Assembly (NCBI GenBank): GCA_910890315.1
Contig: CAJVGD010000021.1
Span: 1-64,000 of the forward strand
Reading direction: 5' to 3'
Origin: Serendipita indica DSM 11827
Taxonomy: Eukaryota; Basidiomycota; Agaricomycetes; Sebacinales; Serendipitaceae
Length of the DNA stretch: 64,000 bases
The notes under the pieces were generated by a model. The model was not told the origin of the DNA. It was given only the letters and a program-made list of their open reading frames with translations, and ran no database searches. Below are positions 33,515 through 44,687 of this stretch, one piece after another. The translations under genes and the position numbers were made by a program. Every line of letters begins with the position of its first letter. Positions within the stretch are counted from its first letter, which is position 1.

Positions 33515-35003
33515 CTAGTCTGCCTCTATCTGAGGCCATGTAAAGAAGCATTCGTCCTCGTCCCACTGAACGTGTGCAGATTGTGCATATCGACTTTTCT
33601 GCCACTCCGGCGACAGTACACCATCGCTTCCGAGCTCTTGGAGCCCGCGAATAGAAACTGTCTGAATCCTAATGAGACTCGAGTCTCGATGGGCGTCAAT
33701 CACGCGTCGCTTCACGAGCCTATCAAAGCTCTCTGGAGTCATATATCCGCTGCTATCGTGAAGGCACAGTTGCTCGACGGCGCTGAACCTGAACTGTGCC
33801 CTTGTTCCTCTTGAATCTGTCATCAACACCCACTCTTCGCCAAACAGACGTGGCACTGGCTCTGCAATATCGAGCCAGTTTGACATTGGTATGCGAATGG
33901 TTGTCACTTGTGGGCATGATTTTGCAATTACGTCTGCGTCAAACTCGGAATCGAGAGTGAGGTCCACAATGGTAGGATGTGATTCCAGGAAAATACCCAG
34001 CTCTACATCCGTAAAGATGCATACACCAAATTTGACCAGATTTGGGAATGCACTGTGGCGGCTTTGGGGTGCGAGGCCCACAAAATAGTGTAGATCATGT
34101 ACGTACAGCTCCTTCAGAGGTGGTAATCCAAGGGATAAGTTGATAGAGTTGAAGCTATGTGCGCCGACGTGGAGAGTTTCCAACTGTTTGCAGTTTTGAA
34201 TGAGAGTACCAACTGGAATTGACACCCCCGACCTGGGCAATGCGTCGGCGTCTGCTTCTATTATCAAGGAACGCCATAATAGCTTCCTCCACGGTGGATT
34301 CACGAGGATCGTCCCGCGGAGATTAACAAGACGGATCCTTTCCAGGTCAGGGACATGGACACTCGTGATAGGACAGATGAACGTTGTGTGTCTAGTTGAA
34401 ATCAGCTGACAATCTGGAGCGACCTGGTCTTTAGGACGTGGCGCATGTCGGATGGTCAGAAAGCGAGGAGCACAGCGGAGCACGTCGAGTAGCTGCGTCG
34501 GAAGATCCGCAGCGTGTATGCTATACAAGCGTAGCTCCAACGACTCTATCACCAAATGAGAGGAGCTGAATAATTCTTTGAATGCACGTGTGATGGAGGC
34601 TATGTTTTCCTTCCAATGACTGTTGCTCTCTCGTACAACAATCTGGATAGGCGTGTCTTTTACCCTCTGAAGTAGGGTAGAAACGGACAAAAGGAGTCGT
34701 CCTTGACGACCAGTGTAACGGAAAATGGACCACCGACCAAAGGTCGCGCAAGTCGAGCATGATATCGCGCAATCGCGCGCATACGTGAGATAAAAGCTCA
34801 CATGAACGTAGAGTCTTATCGATATCGTGGCGACTGCCGGAGATTACCAGTCGCAGAATGACGATGAGCGTCTCCGTTGGAAGCCTCAGCATCGCCGAGG
34901 ATTGTAGAGGTCTCTCAGTCTTGTTCATCCGGTCTTGAGACCATGGACCTCGTATTACAGATGAGAACAAAGTGGATTTCAAGGAATGCGACGAGTGGAG
35001 CAT
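33515..35003 (-). pseudogene. F-box protein gene with one frameshift
   Basis: The N-terminal frame (start about 35003 or 34928) carries LPTETLIVILRLVISG, LLSHVCARLRDIMLDLRDLW, the F-box of this sub-family. Near 34700 the frame shifts by one. From there an open frame of about 390 codons to 33515 continues the homology: LLQRVKDTPIQIVV, LPPLKELYVHDL, FPNLVKFGV, HPTIVDLTLDSEF. The same order occurs in the intact neighbour 36726-35092 (FKRAKNTPLRVVV, LPPLREFYIRDL, FPMLHKFGT, HPTIVDLTLEG). The two are tandem duplicates, 89 bp apart if ATG 35003 is used. If the frameshift is an assembly error, the gene would encode about 490 residues. Confidence 0.8.
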
Positions 35004-35091
35004 GTCGCGGTCGGGGCCAAGTTGATACCCAAATAACGTGCAAACAATGAGCCATCTATAAGGTAACAAGATAGTACAAGAAGGGCGTAGA

Positions 35092-36726
35092 CTATTTCCA
35101 TCGTACATGACAAGTATTTTCTTTCCATCTCAGCTGCGCGCTTTCCAGATATGGACTCTTTGTCCACGCCCGCTCTTGCTCCCTCCTCACCAACGACTTC
35201 GACATTCTCGAAAGGGAGGAGGTGCATACCGAGATCTGCGATAAGCTCCTCGGGTATCCATGCTCCGCGGCACGAAGGACCCGCGTCTCTATCAGCTCGG
35301 AGAACTGCTCCATAGAGAGCGGAAATTCTGCACAATCGATTTGCAGATGCTCCAAGGACGTGAGTAGCAGGCCGCGGTTGTCAGGTATGAACAGCGGGTT
35401 ATACGTTGCCCTTTCCTTGCGCGTGAAGAGTAGTGGATTGTAGCCAATTGCCTGCATACTATTGACATGGTTCGTGGTCCCATCGCGAAGGTAACAGTCG
35501 TAAGGTTCGTCCTGGCCTTCGCTGTCCTCGCTCGCCGAATTCCGCCGAGCAGAACGAACGAGGATGTCCAATCGTGCGGGGATGCTAAGCCGCCTAATCT
35601 GTGGACACGAGAGGGCAATTGACTCGGAGATGTAGATGCCCTCCAACGTGAGGTCCACAATTGTTGGATGCCTCCTGAGGAACCGACAGACTAATCTCTC
35701 ATCCGACGTTGCCGTCCCAAACTTGTGGAGCATGGGAAAGTGACCGTCGTAACCGAAGGATCGAAGTTGCGCGAGGTCACGAATGTAGAATTCTCTGAGC
35801 GGTGGGAGAGGAGGTGTCGGCACGGTGGCTCCATTGGGCGAGCCGGAGAAGGAACCGTCGACGATGAGTGTTTTGAGGTTTGGACACCGTTCAAAGACGA
35901 GGTCGGCTGGGATGCGGATAGGTGCAGATGGAGTAGGAGCAGTTGGAGAGCCGGGACGACTAGACGAGATTGGGTGACTGCGGAACTGCACGCTCCGCCA
36001 CGCCATCAGACCCTCCGGAACGTCTCGGAGCGTCACGTCAACCAACTCTATTGACTCGATCGTTGCTACTCTCGGACAGCCTCCAAGAGGAACATATCGA
36101 AGTGTGGAAGGCAGCTCGAGTTTAAACTTTCCTATCGACTGGTCGATTGTGACACGGTGAATCAAGAGCGCATGGGGGGAAGAAGGGAGGATATTGATAA
36201 AGTGTGTCGGTATGTGGCTCATTTCTTGATGTACAAGATAAAATGCCACGCTCTTGATGGAAACGTTCGTGGTGGCCTCGGTTCCGCGTTGGAGTTCGCG
36301 ACAGAACAGGTTCGCGATGTCGACCTTTGGCAGGACGGCTCGGCTACCTTCATAGACGACAACCCGCAAAGGAGTATTCTTTGCGCGCTTGAAACTCGTC
36401 GCGAGGTAGTCTTGGAGAATGTCTGGGGCCCAATAGAGGGGCACGTCGATTGTGGACCAAAGGTCGGAAGTGGAGAGAATGATAGCTCGAAATCGAGTGC
36501 AAACATGTGCTAAAATTTCGTTTGCACGTCGGTGACTCGTTGGCAAGCGTCTGCGACTGTCGCTGGCGACGACATAGCGGAAGATGTGAATCAGGTCCTC
36601 GTTTGGGAGGACGAAGATGGATGCATCCATCGCATTCTTGGAGCGTCTTTTAGAGATGATGAATTCGCTATTTTGAGTATTGGCCGAGATACGTGACCAG
36701 GCCTTGGAGATGGAGTAGTTCCTCAT
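35092..36726 (-). CDS. F-box protein, 544 aa, intronless
   Basis: Single uninterrupted frame from ATG 36726. The F-box lies at about 38-95: FVLPNEDLIHIFRYVV, ILAHVCTRFRAIILSTSDLW, followed by IDVPLYWAPDIL. The C-terminal 400 residues are a leucine-rich region with LPPLREFYIRDLAQL and HPTIVDLTLEGIYI and a Pro/Ser/Thr-rich insert (about 245-265). It is expected to be a substrate receptor for an SCF ubiquitin ligase; the substrate is unknown. It is the intact member of a tandem pair with 33515-35003, and related to the gene at 58043. Confidence 0.87.
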   Translation of the reverse strand: MRNYSISKAWSRISANTQNSEFIISKRRSKNAMDASIFVLPNEDLIHIFRYVVASDSRRRLPTSHRRANEILAHVCTRFRAIILSTSDLWSTIDVPLYWAPDILQDYLATSFKRAKNTPLRVVVYEGSRAVLPKVDIANLFCRELQRGTEATTNVSIKSVAFYLVHQEMSHIPTHFINILPSSPHALLIHRVTIDQSIGKFKLELPSTLRYVPLGGCPRVATIESIELVDVTLRDVPEGLMAWRSVQFRSHPISSSRPGSPTAPTPSAPIRIPADLVFERCPNLKTLIVDGSFSGSPNGATVPTPPLPPLREFYIRDLAQLRSFGYDGHFPMLHKFGTATSDERLVCRFLRRHPTIVDLTLEGIYISESIALSCPQIRRLSIPARLDILVRSARRNSASEDSEGQDEPYDCYLRDGTTNHVNSMQAIGYNPLLFTRKERATYNPLFIPDNRGLLLTSLEHLQIDCAEFPLSMEQFSELIETRVLRAAEHGYPRSLSQISVCTSSLSRMSKSLVRREQERAWTKSPYLESAQLRWKENTCHVRWK

Positions 36727-37602
36727 CGAAGTGGTAGTTTATCCAGAGACGTGGGATTAGCCCCAGAGCTATATATCGCAGCTGTCTACAAACCTGTGCC
36801 ATGGGGAAACGCTTTGGTCGGAGCGATTAGGCCGGCATAACACCCGTTTAAGCGGTTACCAAAGCGCCGGGCTAGATCTGTCAAAGGAATCGAGGCGCGT
36901 TGGGCCGACGGGGGTACTTCACAGATCAGGTACATTACCTGCGTGTGACAGGAGTAATTGTTCACCCGTGCAATTAAGCCACCAAACGTAATTGGTGTGT
37001 AAGACTAGGCGATGCCAGACCGTTTAGGATGTCCTGCTTTGTCCTGTGCATACCAAACGTGCCAGGGAGGAGGGAGATTCATTAGTTTGTCTAGTCAAAA
37101 TCTATTTATTGCATACGGAGCGTACCTTGTGCCGTGAAAACGCATGAATACTGATCCCAGAGTGACGGCACGCCTATCTCTACTAGAAGCGTCGCTTGAA
37201 TTGGGAGCGCCAAGGTCGTGTTGCGGTCTCGATCGAGTCCATTCCTCTAATAAGATAAATTGTTGACTTGGGTGCAGGTATGACAAGTTACGACCCGAAT
37301 ATTCACCTCAAGACATCGCATTGGCCTCGTACATGATCAGTGTACGGAGCCAACGAACAACTACCACCTCGCTTGCTTTTACGATGCGGTAATCCAAATT
37401 CCTTACAATTGGTAGTACAGTGCCATCTCATAGATATACTTATATTCTATGGCATTGAAACACCCTAAAGGACATTCCCAATGAAGCCCCTGTCTACTCG
37501 ACTACTAGAATAATTCACAGACGGAACCGTGTACGACCAATCTAATCCCGACTGAATGAACGCACAACGCAAACGAATCCACATTCCATGCTCAACGGTC
37601 CA
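36727..37602. other. Intergenic region, nothing recognised
   Basis: This lies between two minus-strand F-box genes. No gene, repeat or RNA could be supported. Confidence 0.4.
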
Positions 37603-38646
37603 TTATAGATCCGAGTCGTCGCTATAGGGGGGAACCTTGAGGCGCTCGAGGCCGGAGCATCCAGCTATAAACTGTTCGATTACTTGCTTCTCCTCGATAT
37701 AAGCTCCTTCGAGCTCAAGGACCCGTAGTTGTGGAAACTTGGGAGTATAAGGCTGAAAGAAGAGGGATATGGCGGTGAAGGAGGAGAGGTAAAGTTCCTT
37801 GAGAGGTGGTAGAGCCCATTCTGGATCCCATACAGGCTCCGTCGGAGTGTCCTTTCGGAAGAAGGCCGCATGTGCATCAAGGATCTCTAGATTCGGTGCG
37901 CGCTTCATTACGTCCCAGATGACCTTGACATTCGTCGGTTCCATGTGATACTGTCTCACTCGAAACTCGCGGAGGCCTTCCAACGGTATCTGGTTGGTAG
38001 GCACCGGGTTCGGTAAAAAGACACCGTCGAGGATGAGCCGCTGGAGACCAGGTGGCGAGAATACATCAAAGATACGGTCTGTATCGGCACCTATGCTGCA
38101 CGACGTCGTCCATATGCCGCATTGGAAGGGATCTGGTGCTCGAAAGAGAGCATCATGTTCCGGTGGCCCTGTGAGTTTTCGAATCACCAGACCGCTGGGG
38201 AACTTTTCGTCCATATAGGGTAAGAAGTCTGATTGAAACTGCGTAAAGTTGGTCCAGTGTATGCGGACTTGATCGATTCTCTTTACGCATTGTATACACC
38301 GTGTCATGTTTAGGTTCGTAGAGTCCGAGGTCCATCTCGTGTCGGAGTTTTTCATCCAGAACGTGAAACTGATGGGTAAAGTCCAAGCTCTTCTCAAAAG
38401 GTATCGGAGATACGGTAGTTTGTAGCCGATTGGTCGGTCGACGGTGATGTCAATTTCGCTCCAGAACTTCTGAGTACCCAAGCAGATCTGTTTCCACCTG
38501 GTGTCGACTTGGGATAAGGTGAGCGTGAGCCTTAGAGGGCGTTGGTCCTGTATATGAGGCGAAGTAGCATTCTTGGTGCAGGATTGCTCGAAAGCGACAT
38601 GAAATATCTCGAGCAATAGCTCGTCCGGGAGCAATGCAATGCTCAT
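37603..38646 (-). CDS. F-box protein, 347 aa, intronless
   Basis: Single frame from ATG 38646. The F-box is at the extreme N-terminus: IALLPDELLLEIFHVAF, LSQVDTRWKQICLG, FWSEIDITV. The rest is a leucine-rich region (LQRLILDGVFL, PLEGLREFRV, LPPLKELYLSSF, FPQLRVLELEGAYI). It is shorter than its neighbours because the C-terminal leucine-rich part ends early; no frameshift is visible and the last codons look natural. Function presumably SCF adaptor. Confidence 0.85.
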   Translation of the reverse strand: MSIALLPDELLLEIFHVAFEQSCTKNATSPHIQDQRPLRLTLTLSQVDTRWKQICLGTQKFWSEIDITVDRPIGYKLPYLRYLLRRAWTLPISFTFWMKNSDTRWTSDSTNLNMTRCIQCVKRIDQVRIHWTNFTQFQSDFLPYMDEKFPSGLVIRKLTGPPEHDALFRAPDPFQCGIWTTSCSIGADTDRIFDVFSPPGLQRLILDGVFLPNPVPTNQIPLEGLREFRVRQYHMEPTNVKVIWDVMKRAPNLEILDAHAAFFRKDTPTEPVWDPEWALPPLKELYLSSFTAISLFFQPYTPKFPQLRVLELEGAYIEEKQVIEQFIAGCSGLERLKVPPYSDDSDL

Positions 38647-39565
38647 TAGGCCGGATGGGGACGATGACCCTTGAACGAGAATTCTCTGCTAGTTTACTCT
38701 GCGAGACTCGATTCTCAGAGTTATTGGACCACTTACAGAGTCGTTCAGAGTGGCGGTAGGGTTCAAAACCTCGGACCCCACATGAGATGAACATATCAGG
38801 TTGACATTCTTTAGCTGGCAACTCTCTAGAACTGGTCCTGGAGAGGTTTATGCGAGCGCAGCTACAGTCCAAAGCCCCGGTCACGGGACTGGCGGAGTTG
38901 AGGCGAGTGTATGTACCAGGGTAGAATGTATAATTCTACCCACAGCCTGTGATTGAGTGAGGATGAAATACAGAGAGCCCCACCGCTCCTAAGCCTGCGC
39001 TGCCATTCTCTGAGTGTGTCCGACGGTCGAAACCCCAAGAGTGTCCTTCCAATCTTGATGTTCCACGCCGATAGCGATGCAGAGACGCACCACGGCCGCG
39101 CGCGCCGCCTCGCAAATCCCACGTGTTGACGAGCGGGAGCGGCGCGGATGTTGAGCGACGGGGATAAATTCTGAATAAAATGCAGTGTGTCGGAAAGCAC
39201 TGGAAAGGAGAAACTGTGTCGGTTTGGGGAATGTGCATGTCACGGGGTGTATGTGGTATTTCTACGCCGCAATCAAAGTGGCCAGTCATGTTTGTGGCCA
39301 AATAGTTGAAGCTGTTGTTCTCCGACCACGACAATCTCCCCGCGCTCGTCTGCTCTGCGACACCTCTTCCAGCGACAAAACTAACCCAAAACAAAGTCTA
39401 GAACATCGTCGACGACGTCGTTGAAGACTCATCGACGCCGCCGCCCCCTGGACATCGCCCACAACGTCGGCTATACGCTCCCACCGTCCGCGGCTTCCGT
39501 CGCCTCCAGCTTCGGTTACGACAACTCACGTTTCTACACCTTCTATCCCTCCCCCAGTCGTCCTT
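38647..39565. other. Intergenic region, no gene supported
   Basis: Several overlapping open frames on the minus strand (for example 39394-38936) are mutually inconsistent and lack any motif. This should contain the promoters of the divergent pair 38646 (minus) and 39566 (plus). Confidence 0.35.
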
Positions 39566-41282
39566 ATGGCCCAACCTAGCTCGGAGCGCGAACGCGACCG
39601 TGATCGCACAGAGAGGCACAGAAGCTCCTCTTCTCATCACCACCATCGCACTATTTCCTCGACTACTCTTCTCCTCGCGCTTTCTCTGATTTTGGCCGTT
39701 CTCGCAATCACTTTGACAATTCCGTCCTACTCCAACTCTGCGTCTGCCGCTTCCTCGGATTCAAACGCTGGTCTCTTTGGTTACTTTACGCCAAAGCGTG
39801 CCCAAGGTCTCATCGCTCGTGAGGGTGCCGTCGCTCTCCGTGAAGCCGAGGTTGCTCGCCGTGAAGCAGAACTTCTTGCTGGTTCTGCTGGTGGAATCGC
39901 AGCTCCCTCTGCTGCCGTTCCTATCCCTGCAGGCTGCCCACCAGGTACTCTATCGATTGTTACCCAGACTGTGACCGTCGAAATGGTTCCCACCGGTGGT
40001 GTTGTTCGCGAGGTTATCAAGGAAGTCGAGGCCATTGGTGCTCCACCAACTGGCTACGCAGACGCTCGTATCGATAACCTCTATCAGCGTGAGGCCAAAG
40101 TATCTGAGCGCGAGCGCGAGGTCGGAAGCCGCGAGGAGGTTGTTGGCAAGCGCGAGACGGACGCTGCTCGTCGCGAGCAATGGATCATGGATCAACTCGT
40201 GTACGTGTTTCCACTCGCGTCGGTGATTCGGTTCTAACAGCTCTAATAGCAAACTCGGAAACGACAAGGTCGTCGAGGAGGAAGTGATCTATGAAGCGCC
40301 TCGCAAGAAGAAGGTACCTCCTCGTTCGCACTGAGAGGGGCGACTTCCGGTCCTATCCCCCATGCTCCTGTCAGTCGCCCCTCTCCTTCTCTTCCTCGCC
40401 CTTCGCGCCGTGTACTAATATCATTCAAAGGCTCCAAAACCGCGCGAGATGCCGGAGATGCAGCAGCAGCATTATCAACAGCAGTACCCGCCTCAGCCTT
40501 CTCAGCCTTCTCAACATCGTCCTTTTAATCATCACCCCATTCAACCACCCCAGCCGTCTCAACCACTCCAACCATCCCAGCCATCTCAACCTTCCCAACC
40601 CTCCCAGCCATCTCAGCCTTCCCAACCTTCTCAGTTTCAGAAACGGCCTCAATACGTTCAAGACGACGATCAATCCGAACCCGAAAATCCCCAGTATCGC
40701 CATGGAGAGGCACCCGTTACATTGACACCCGTCTTTGACGACCCGTCGGCGACACGCTTGGCTGCTCAGCCCAAGCCCATCTCCTTTAGCGAGCCTACGG
40801 CGCCGTATATCGGCAAGACGACGGAGTATGAAGTGATTATGGACGAGACCGAAGCACCACAGCCACCTCAAGAAACCGGCCGCGGTCTTCCTGTTCATGA
40901 TGCTCACTACGATGCACATTATGACGCTCAACATGATCCTCGATACGAGCAGTATGATGCCCAGCATGATCCCCGATACGAGCAGTATCATCCTGAACAT
41001 GATCCTCGATATGACCAATATCATCCTCACGACCAGTACCAACAACACCACCCTCATGATCAGTACCAACAACGTCACCCACAGGATCAATATCAGCAGT
41101 ATCAAGCTCGAGACCAGTACCAGCATTACGAGCAACCACATGACCCAGAGCCGCCTCGTTTCTCTCGCCCCACCATTGGCGACGAGGACGAAGAAGGTGA
41201 AGAGGAAGAAGAGCCGAGCGTCAAGACTGTTCGAAGGAAGACGGTATCGGCTCGACCTCGCCCAACTCGCTGGCTCTGGTGA
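39566..41282 (+). CDS. Single-pass membrane protein with coiled coil and Q/P/H-rich low-complexity tail, 516 aa
   Basis: Three exons: 39566-40200, 40250-40313, 40431-41282, GT-AG introns with matching phase. A basic, His-rich cytosol-like N-terminus (about 1-30) precedes one hydrophobic segment (STTLLLALSLILAVLAITLT, about 31-50). Then come an Arg/Glu-rich coiled coil (REAEVARREAELL), a region with GCPPGTLSIVTQTVTVEMVPTGGVV, and a second Arg/Glu coiled coil (YQREAKVSEREREVGSREE). The C-terminal half is low complexity: about a dozen PSQ units, then repeated DPRYEQY and HDQYQQ units, and a final acidic/basic end. I do not recognise the family. The repeat units are coding microduplications and will vary between strains. 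Confidence 0.7.
40551..40634 (+). repeat. Coding minisatellite encoding PSQ units
   Basis: A 9-nt unit (CCA/CCT TCN CAR) is repeated about nine times within exon 3 of the membrane/coiled-coil gene, with synonymous drift between copies. Confidence 0.8.
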
Positions 41283-42553
41283 TTTTCGTCCCCACGACTT
41301 CTGTACCACTCCATGCATCCCCCTCATGCCGTTTACGCACCGGTAACGCCCCTCTCCTTCGTCCACCCCTCTCAACAGCATATATAAAGATCGTCGTCTG
41401 TGCTTCATATCCCTTTTGCAACTTGTCTTCGCCGTACAACTGCCGTGCTGTAGTTGTCACCTTGTCTTCATTAGATAGCTCAAAATATAGCCTTTGCAAA
41501 ACCCACGAGACATTTGAACATAAGAATAGGCCGACGACTTGATAGCCTCTGGTCCTAACCACGTCCACGCTGTAGCCAACTGTATATACTGTATCGGATG
41601 CCAAACATACGAACAGCCAAGGATTTTGCGAAAGGACGGTTTCCTCGGCTAATCCGGACCTTTCTGCGGCTGTCAATCCTCGATAAGATCAGGACGACTA
41701 CGCATTGTTAGAGACCATCACCACCAAAAGACAGAAAGATACAAGTCTGCCGCCCATTGCCGCTTCTGACCACCTCGTTTGGTGCCCAGTTAACCGCTTG
41801 CCGGTTAGGCGAGGCAAAGCGATGATCAGACTGCGGGTGGGGGGAAATAGCTCTCAGAATCTGGTTGATTGATATGATATACGAAAAATCTTCGATAACG
41901 AGCTCGTCAATCGGCCTCTCGAACGCTTCAAGGCAGTCGCCCTTCCACTGCTGTAGTATCCCTCAGTGACAACAATCTGGATTGTATATTGGCCGAGATT
42001 CACGCTGTATCTCCCTCGAGCGCTGGGGTGGTTGGCGGTGGCGATGGTCCCACCCGAGCGCTTGGTGAGGCAGTAAGGCGGAACGGACTTGCGGGATGTT
42101 GATCCGCACTTTCGGCCTCCCAGCCCCAAAGGGTAGAGGTGCTAGAAGCACTAGCCCTTTGATCGTCGGCTAGTCGTCTCGTCGTGCACTGGCTGGAAGT
42201 CTCACGGTAGGCGGTGTCGCTTCGGACATATCGCTTAGCCATGGGAAAAATGGAATGAGGCGGATTCACAATGAACAGTGGACAATATTAGTCCAGGTGA
42301 GATCAAAGGAGGCGCGGGAAGCGATGCTCCCTTGCCCTCTCGATTGCAGTGTGTGAGGCCTTGAACCCTTTCACAGGGTTGATTCAAAATATACAGAATA
42401 GGCAATATAGAAGGTTACAACCATCCGAACTGTATCCAGAATACTCGCACTCGTTGCACTACCAAGTGATAAGCGGGTATATCGGCTTGGGAAGGAAATA
42501 TCGACTCCACCGCACTAATCTAGATTCGAGGCGGTGTGAATGCGACTTGTTCC
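41283..42553. other. Intergenic region; possible small minus-strand gene not resolved
   Basis: At 42241-41854 the minus strand has two adjoining frames of protein-like composition (for example MAKRYVRSDTAYRETSS and TIATANHPSARGRYSVNLGQ), which could be two exons of a small gene, but I could not fix a splice junction or a family. Nothing else seen. Confidence 0.25.
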
Positions 42554-42560
42554 TATAAAG
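42554..42560 (+). promoter_or_regulatory. TATA box upstream of the His-rich secreted protein gene
   Basis: The sequence TATAAAG lies about 115 bp before ATG 42675. Between them is a strongly CT-rich leader (TTTCTTCTTTCAC-like runs), the usual promoter pattern of highly expressed fungal genes. Confidence 0.5.
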
Positions 42561-42674
42561 GGCACCTGATCTTCGACTAACCACTCCTCAGACTGGTTCT
42601 CGATTTTCACTTTCTTCTTTCACATTTCTTCTTTTTCTACTCTTTCTTTCTCTTCTTTTCGCAACTTGTTCAGC

Positions 42675-43134
42675 ATGCGTCTCGGGTTCTTTGCCGTCCT
42701 TTTCGCCTCGGCCGCTGTCTTGGTGTCTGCCGCTCCGTTCCCTTTGTACGTTCAGACGCAGGAAATTCACATGGGTACTGACCCATACCACCCCATTCAT
42801 TCAGTTTGCAAGGTCCTGCCGCAAAAGCACATCACCAAGCGCAGGCAGACCACCATCTACGCCAAGCAGAAGTTCACTTGGGTCACGCAGAGACACATAG
42901 CAATCATGCCGATACAGCAACAGCAAAGTTCGTCCGTAAATGTACCAAAGAATTGTGTGCTGACCATGAGACAGTGGTAACCACCAAGCGGCCGCGCATC
43001 ACACGGCTCAGTATAATCACCATATGGCACAAGTGGATCATCATACCGCCGAACATGAACGCCACCAAGCTCTGGCTGACGCACACCCTAATTATCCGCA
43101 ACATCACCGTCGGAACATAGACGAGTTGGATTAG
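42675..43134 (+). CDS. Small secreted His/Ala-rich protein, 117 aa
   Basis: Three exons: 42675-42745, 42805-42927, 42975-43134. Introns are GTACGT...TTCAG (59 nt) and GTTCGT...GACAG (47 nt). Only this splicing joins the three reading frames that share one composition. A signal peptide (MRLGFFAVLFASAAVLVSAA) precedes a mature part of about 97 residues with 20 His and many Ala, Gln, Glu and Asp, in repeated patterns such as AKAHHQAQADHH, AETHSNHAD, QVDHHTAEHERHQ. No Cys pairs, no known domain. The end is RRNIDELD. Metal binding or pH buffering at the cell surface is a guess; a role as a secreted effector cannot be excluded. Confidence 0.72.
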
Positions 43135-43734
43135 AAGAGAAATACGTTTATAGTCGAAAATATAGAGAAATTCATGCATGAAATAATTCCGCAGAGACGT
43201 GAATATTACTGCACAGTGGTGGGTCCAACGTTGGTCCAAGTTTGTCGTATTGATATGCAACTAAGCCGTGAGGCTAAAGTAGAGTTTCCGCTACCCTTTG
43301 AACCAAATAATGAATACAGGGGTGCAATAATGAAATAGACAAAGTGGCTTTCTACCCTCGAAGATTGACATGCAAATGTGGAATCGATGGCAATGCCATT
43401 TGTGACTAGATATACACGCCAAGAGGCTATTGGTATAGGCGCCAAAACGTTTCAGGTTCGATAAACTCAAAATGAGGTTGAAGTCGTATTCTGAAGACAT
43501 TGGAGAGGATGACCTGGGCCAGACGCATGTTTATTGTAGAGGGTGTGGAAATGAAAACTTCCGGGAGTCTAGTCTGTTCCAAAGTCAAATATAAACACTA
43601 TGGGGCATTTTTAGGAGGCTCAGCGATAGACGGCAATGTGGGTGCTGCGCGCTCATCTTGCTGTCTGATACAGGTCGAAGGTACGGCTTGCATCCGTCCG
43701 TGATACAGCACAAATCACTGAGCTCCCAGATATA

Positions 43735-43962
43735 TCAGGTCAGGAAACGAGCTGAGAGCGTTGCTCCAAGTGTCCACATTGACGTTCCGGGAACATATAA
43801 AAATCCTTCTCTGAAGACAAAGGCGAATATCATGTACAGGTACGCTCGCACGAGGAGAAGATTAAACGGTACGAAGTGACCATCCAACGATGTTTGTTCC
43901 CAGGGCCATAAGCGCCGCGTTTCGGCCACGAGAATCAGTATAAGAAGGTGTAGCGTACGTAT
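43735..43962 (-). pseudogene. Relic of the local multi-span membrane protein family
   Basis: On the minus strand one frame reads LILVAETRRLWPWEQ, then LDGHFVPFNLLLVRAYLYMIF. These are the two signature blocks (AETRR and VRAYLY) of the family at 54504-55457, with the same spacing. Neither a start nor the other membrane segments can be found, and the frame then runs into unrelated sequence, so this is a fragment. Confidence 0.7.
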
Positions 43963-43965
43963 TGG

Positions 43966-44149
43966 CTAACGAACAATGGAAGTTAGCTCAAACGGTGTTC
44001 GTTAACAAACCGAGACCAATACAATACCTAACGAACAATGGAAGTTAGCTAGTGTAATCTTATGAGTATTCCGGTGGCGTGTAAGCGATCAGTGAGCATA
44101 CCTCAAACGGTGTTCGTTAACAAACCGAGTGAGGTAGCACCGCCACCGG
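43966..44149. repeat. Interleaved direct and inverted repeats
   Basis: A 23-bp unit (43966-43988 and 44028-44050, starting CTAACGAACAATGG) and a 27-bp unit (43988-44014 and 44103-44129, starting TCAAACGGTGTTCG) alternate as A-B-A-B. A contains CTAACGAAC and B contains GTTCGTTAA, so A and B can pair. A 9-bp inverted repeat CCGGTGGCG/CGCCACCGG (44071 and 44141) brackets the second B. Non-coding; origin unknown. Confidence 0.75.
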
Positions 44150-44687
44150 CGAGACACTCCAAGTGAGCGTGAATAAAAATAACTAGCTATGCTAACAGTA
44201 CATTGGGAGTGAAGAGCTGCGGGATATCTCGTAGCATATGGCGCACAAGCCTAGCAAGACCCGCGACAATGTGCACGGCTGAAAGTGCAACATGACAGAA
44301 TCGCCTGGCGCAGCGATATTTGTCGACGAGGTCGGTCGTGTGAGGTAGTAGTGTTGATATTTTCGATGGGTAATTGATAGAGGTGGTAGGGATCAACCTG
44401 TGGGTTTGTTATGTATTGGTTAGTCGCACTTGATTGCATGGTACCGCCCGGCTCGATCATATCGGTAGTTGGCGGTCTTATCACCTATAGCCTACGTGAA
44501 ACCTGGGTCGGCCAGCGCGCAGAGAGAGAAGATTATGCGCTTGGAGAATGACATGCGATGGTCTCATTTTATATTATTCGCCGACGCGTATTCACATGAG
44601 CCAAAGTCGAACAGGGTCAAGTAACGAGGTCTAAGAAGTACGTTGGACAACCTTTCGGAGTCAACAAGTAACTCACCTGACTATACT

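Larger units (their letters stand above)
43135..44687. other. Intergenic region with a gene relic and an inverted/direct repeat cluster
   Basis: Apart from the relic at 43735-43962 and the repeat cluster at 43966-44149 (listed separately), I see no gene in this stretch. Confidence 0.4.

Noticed and set aside
40425-41408. Minus-strand open frame of 327 codons
   Set aside because: It is the antisense of the Q/P/H-rich repeat exon; its Arg/Leu-rich repeats merely mirror the PSQ and HDQYQQ codons.
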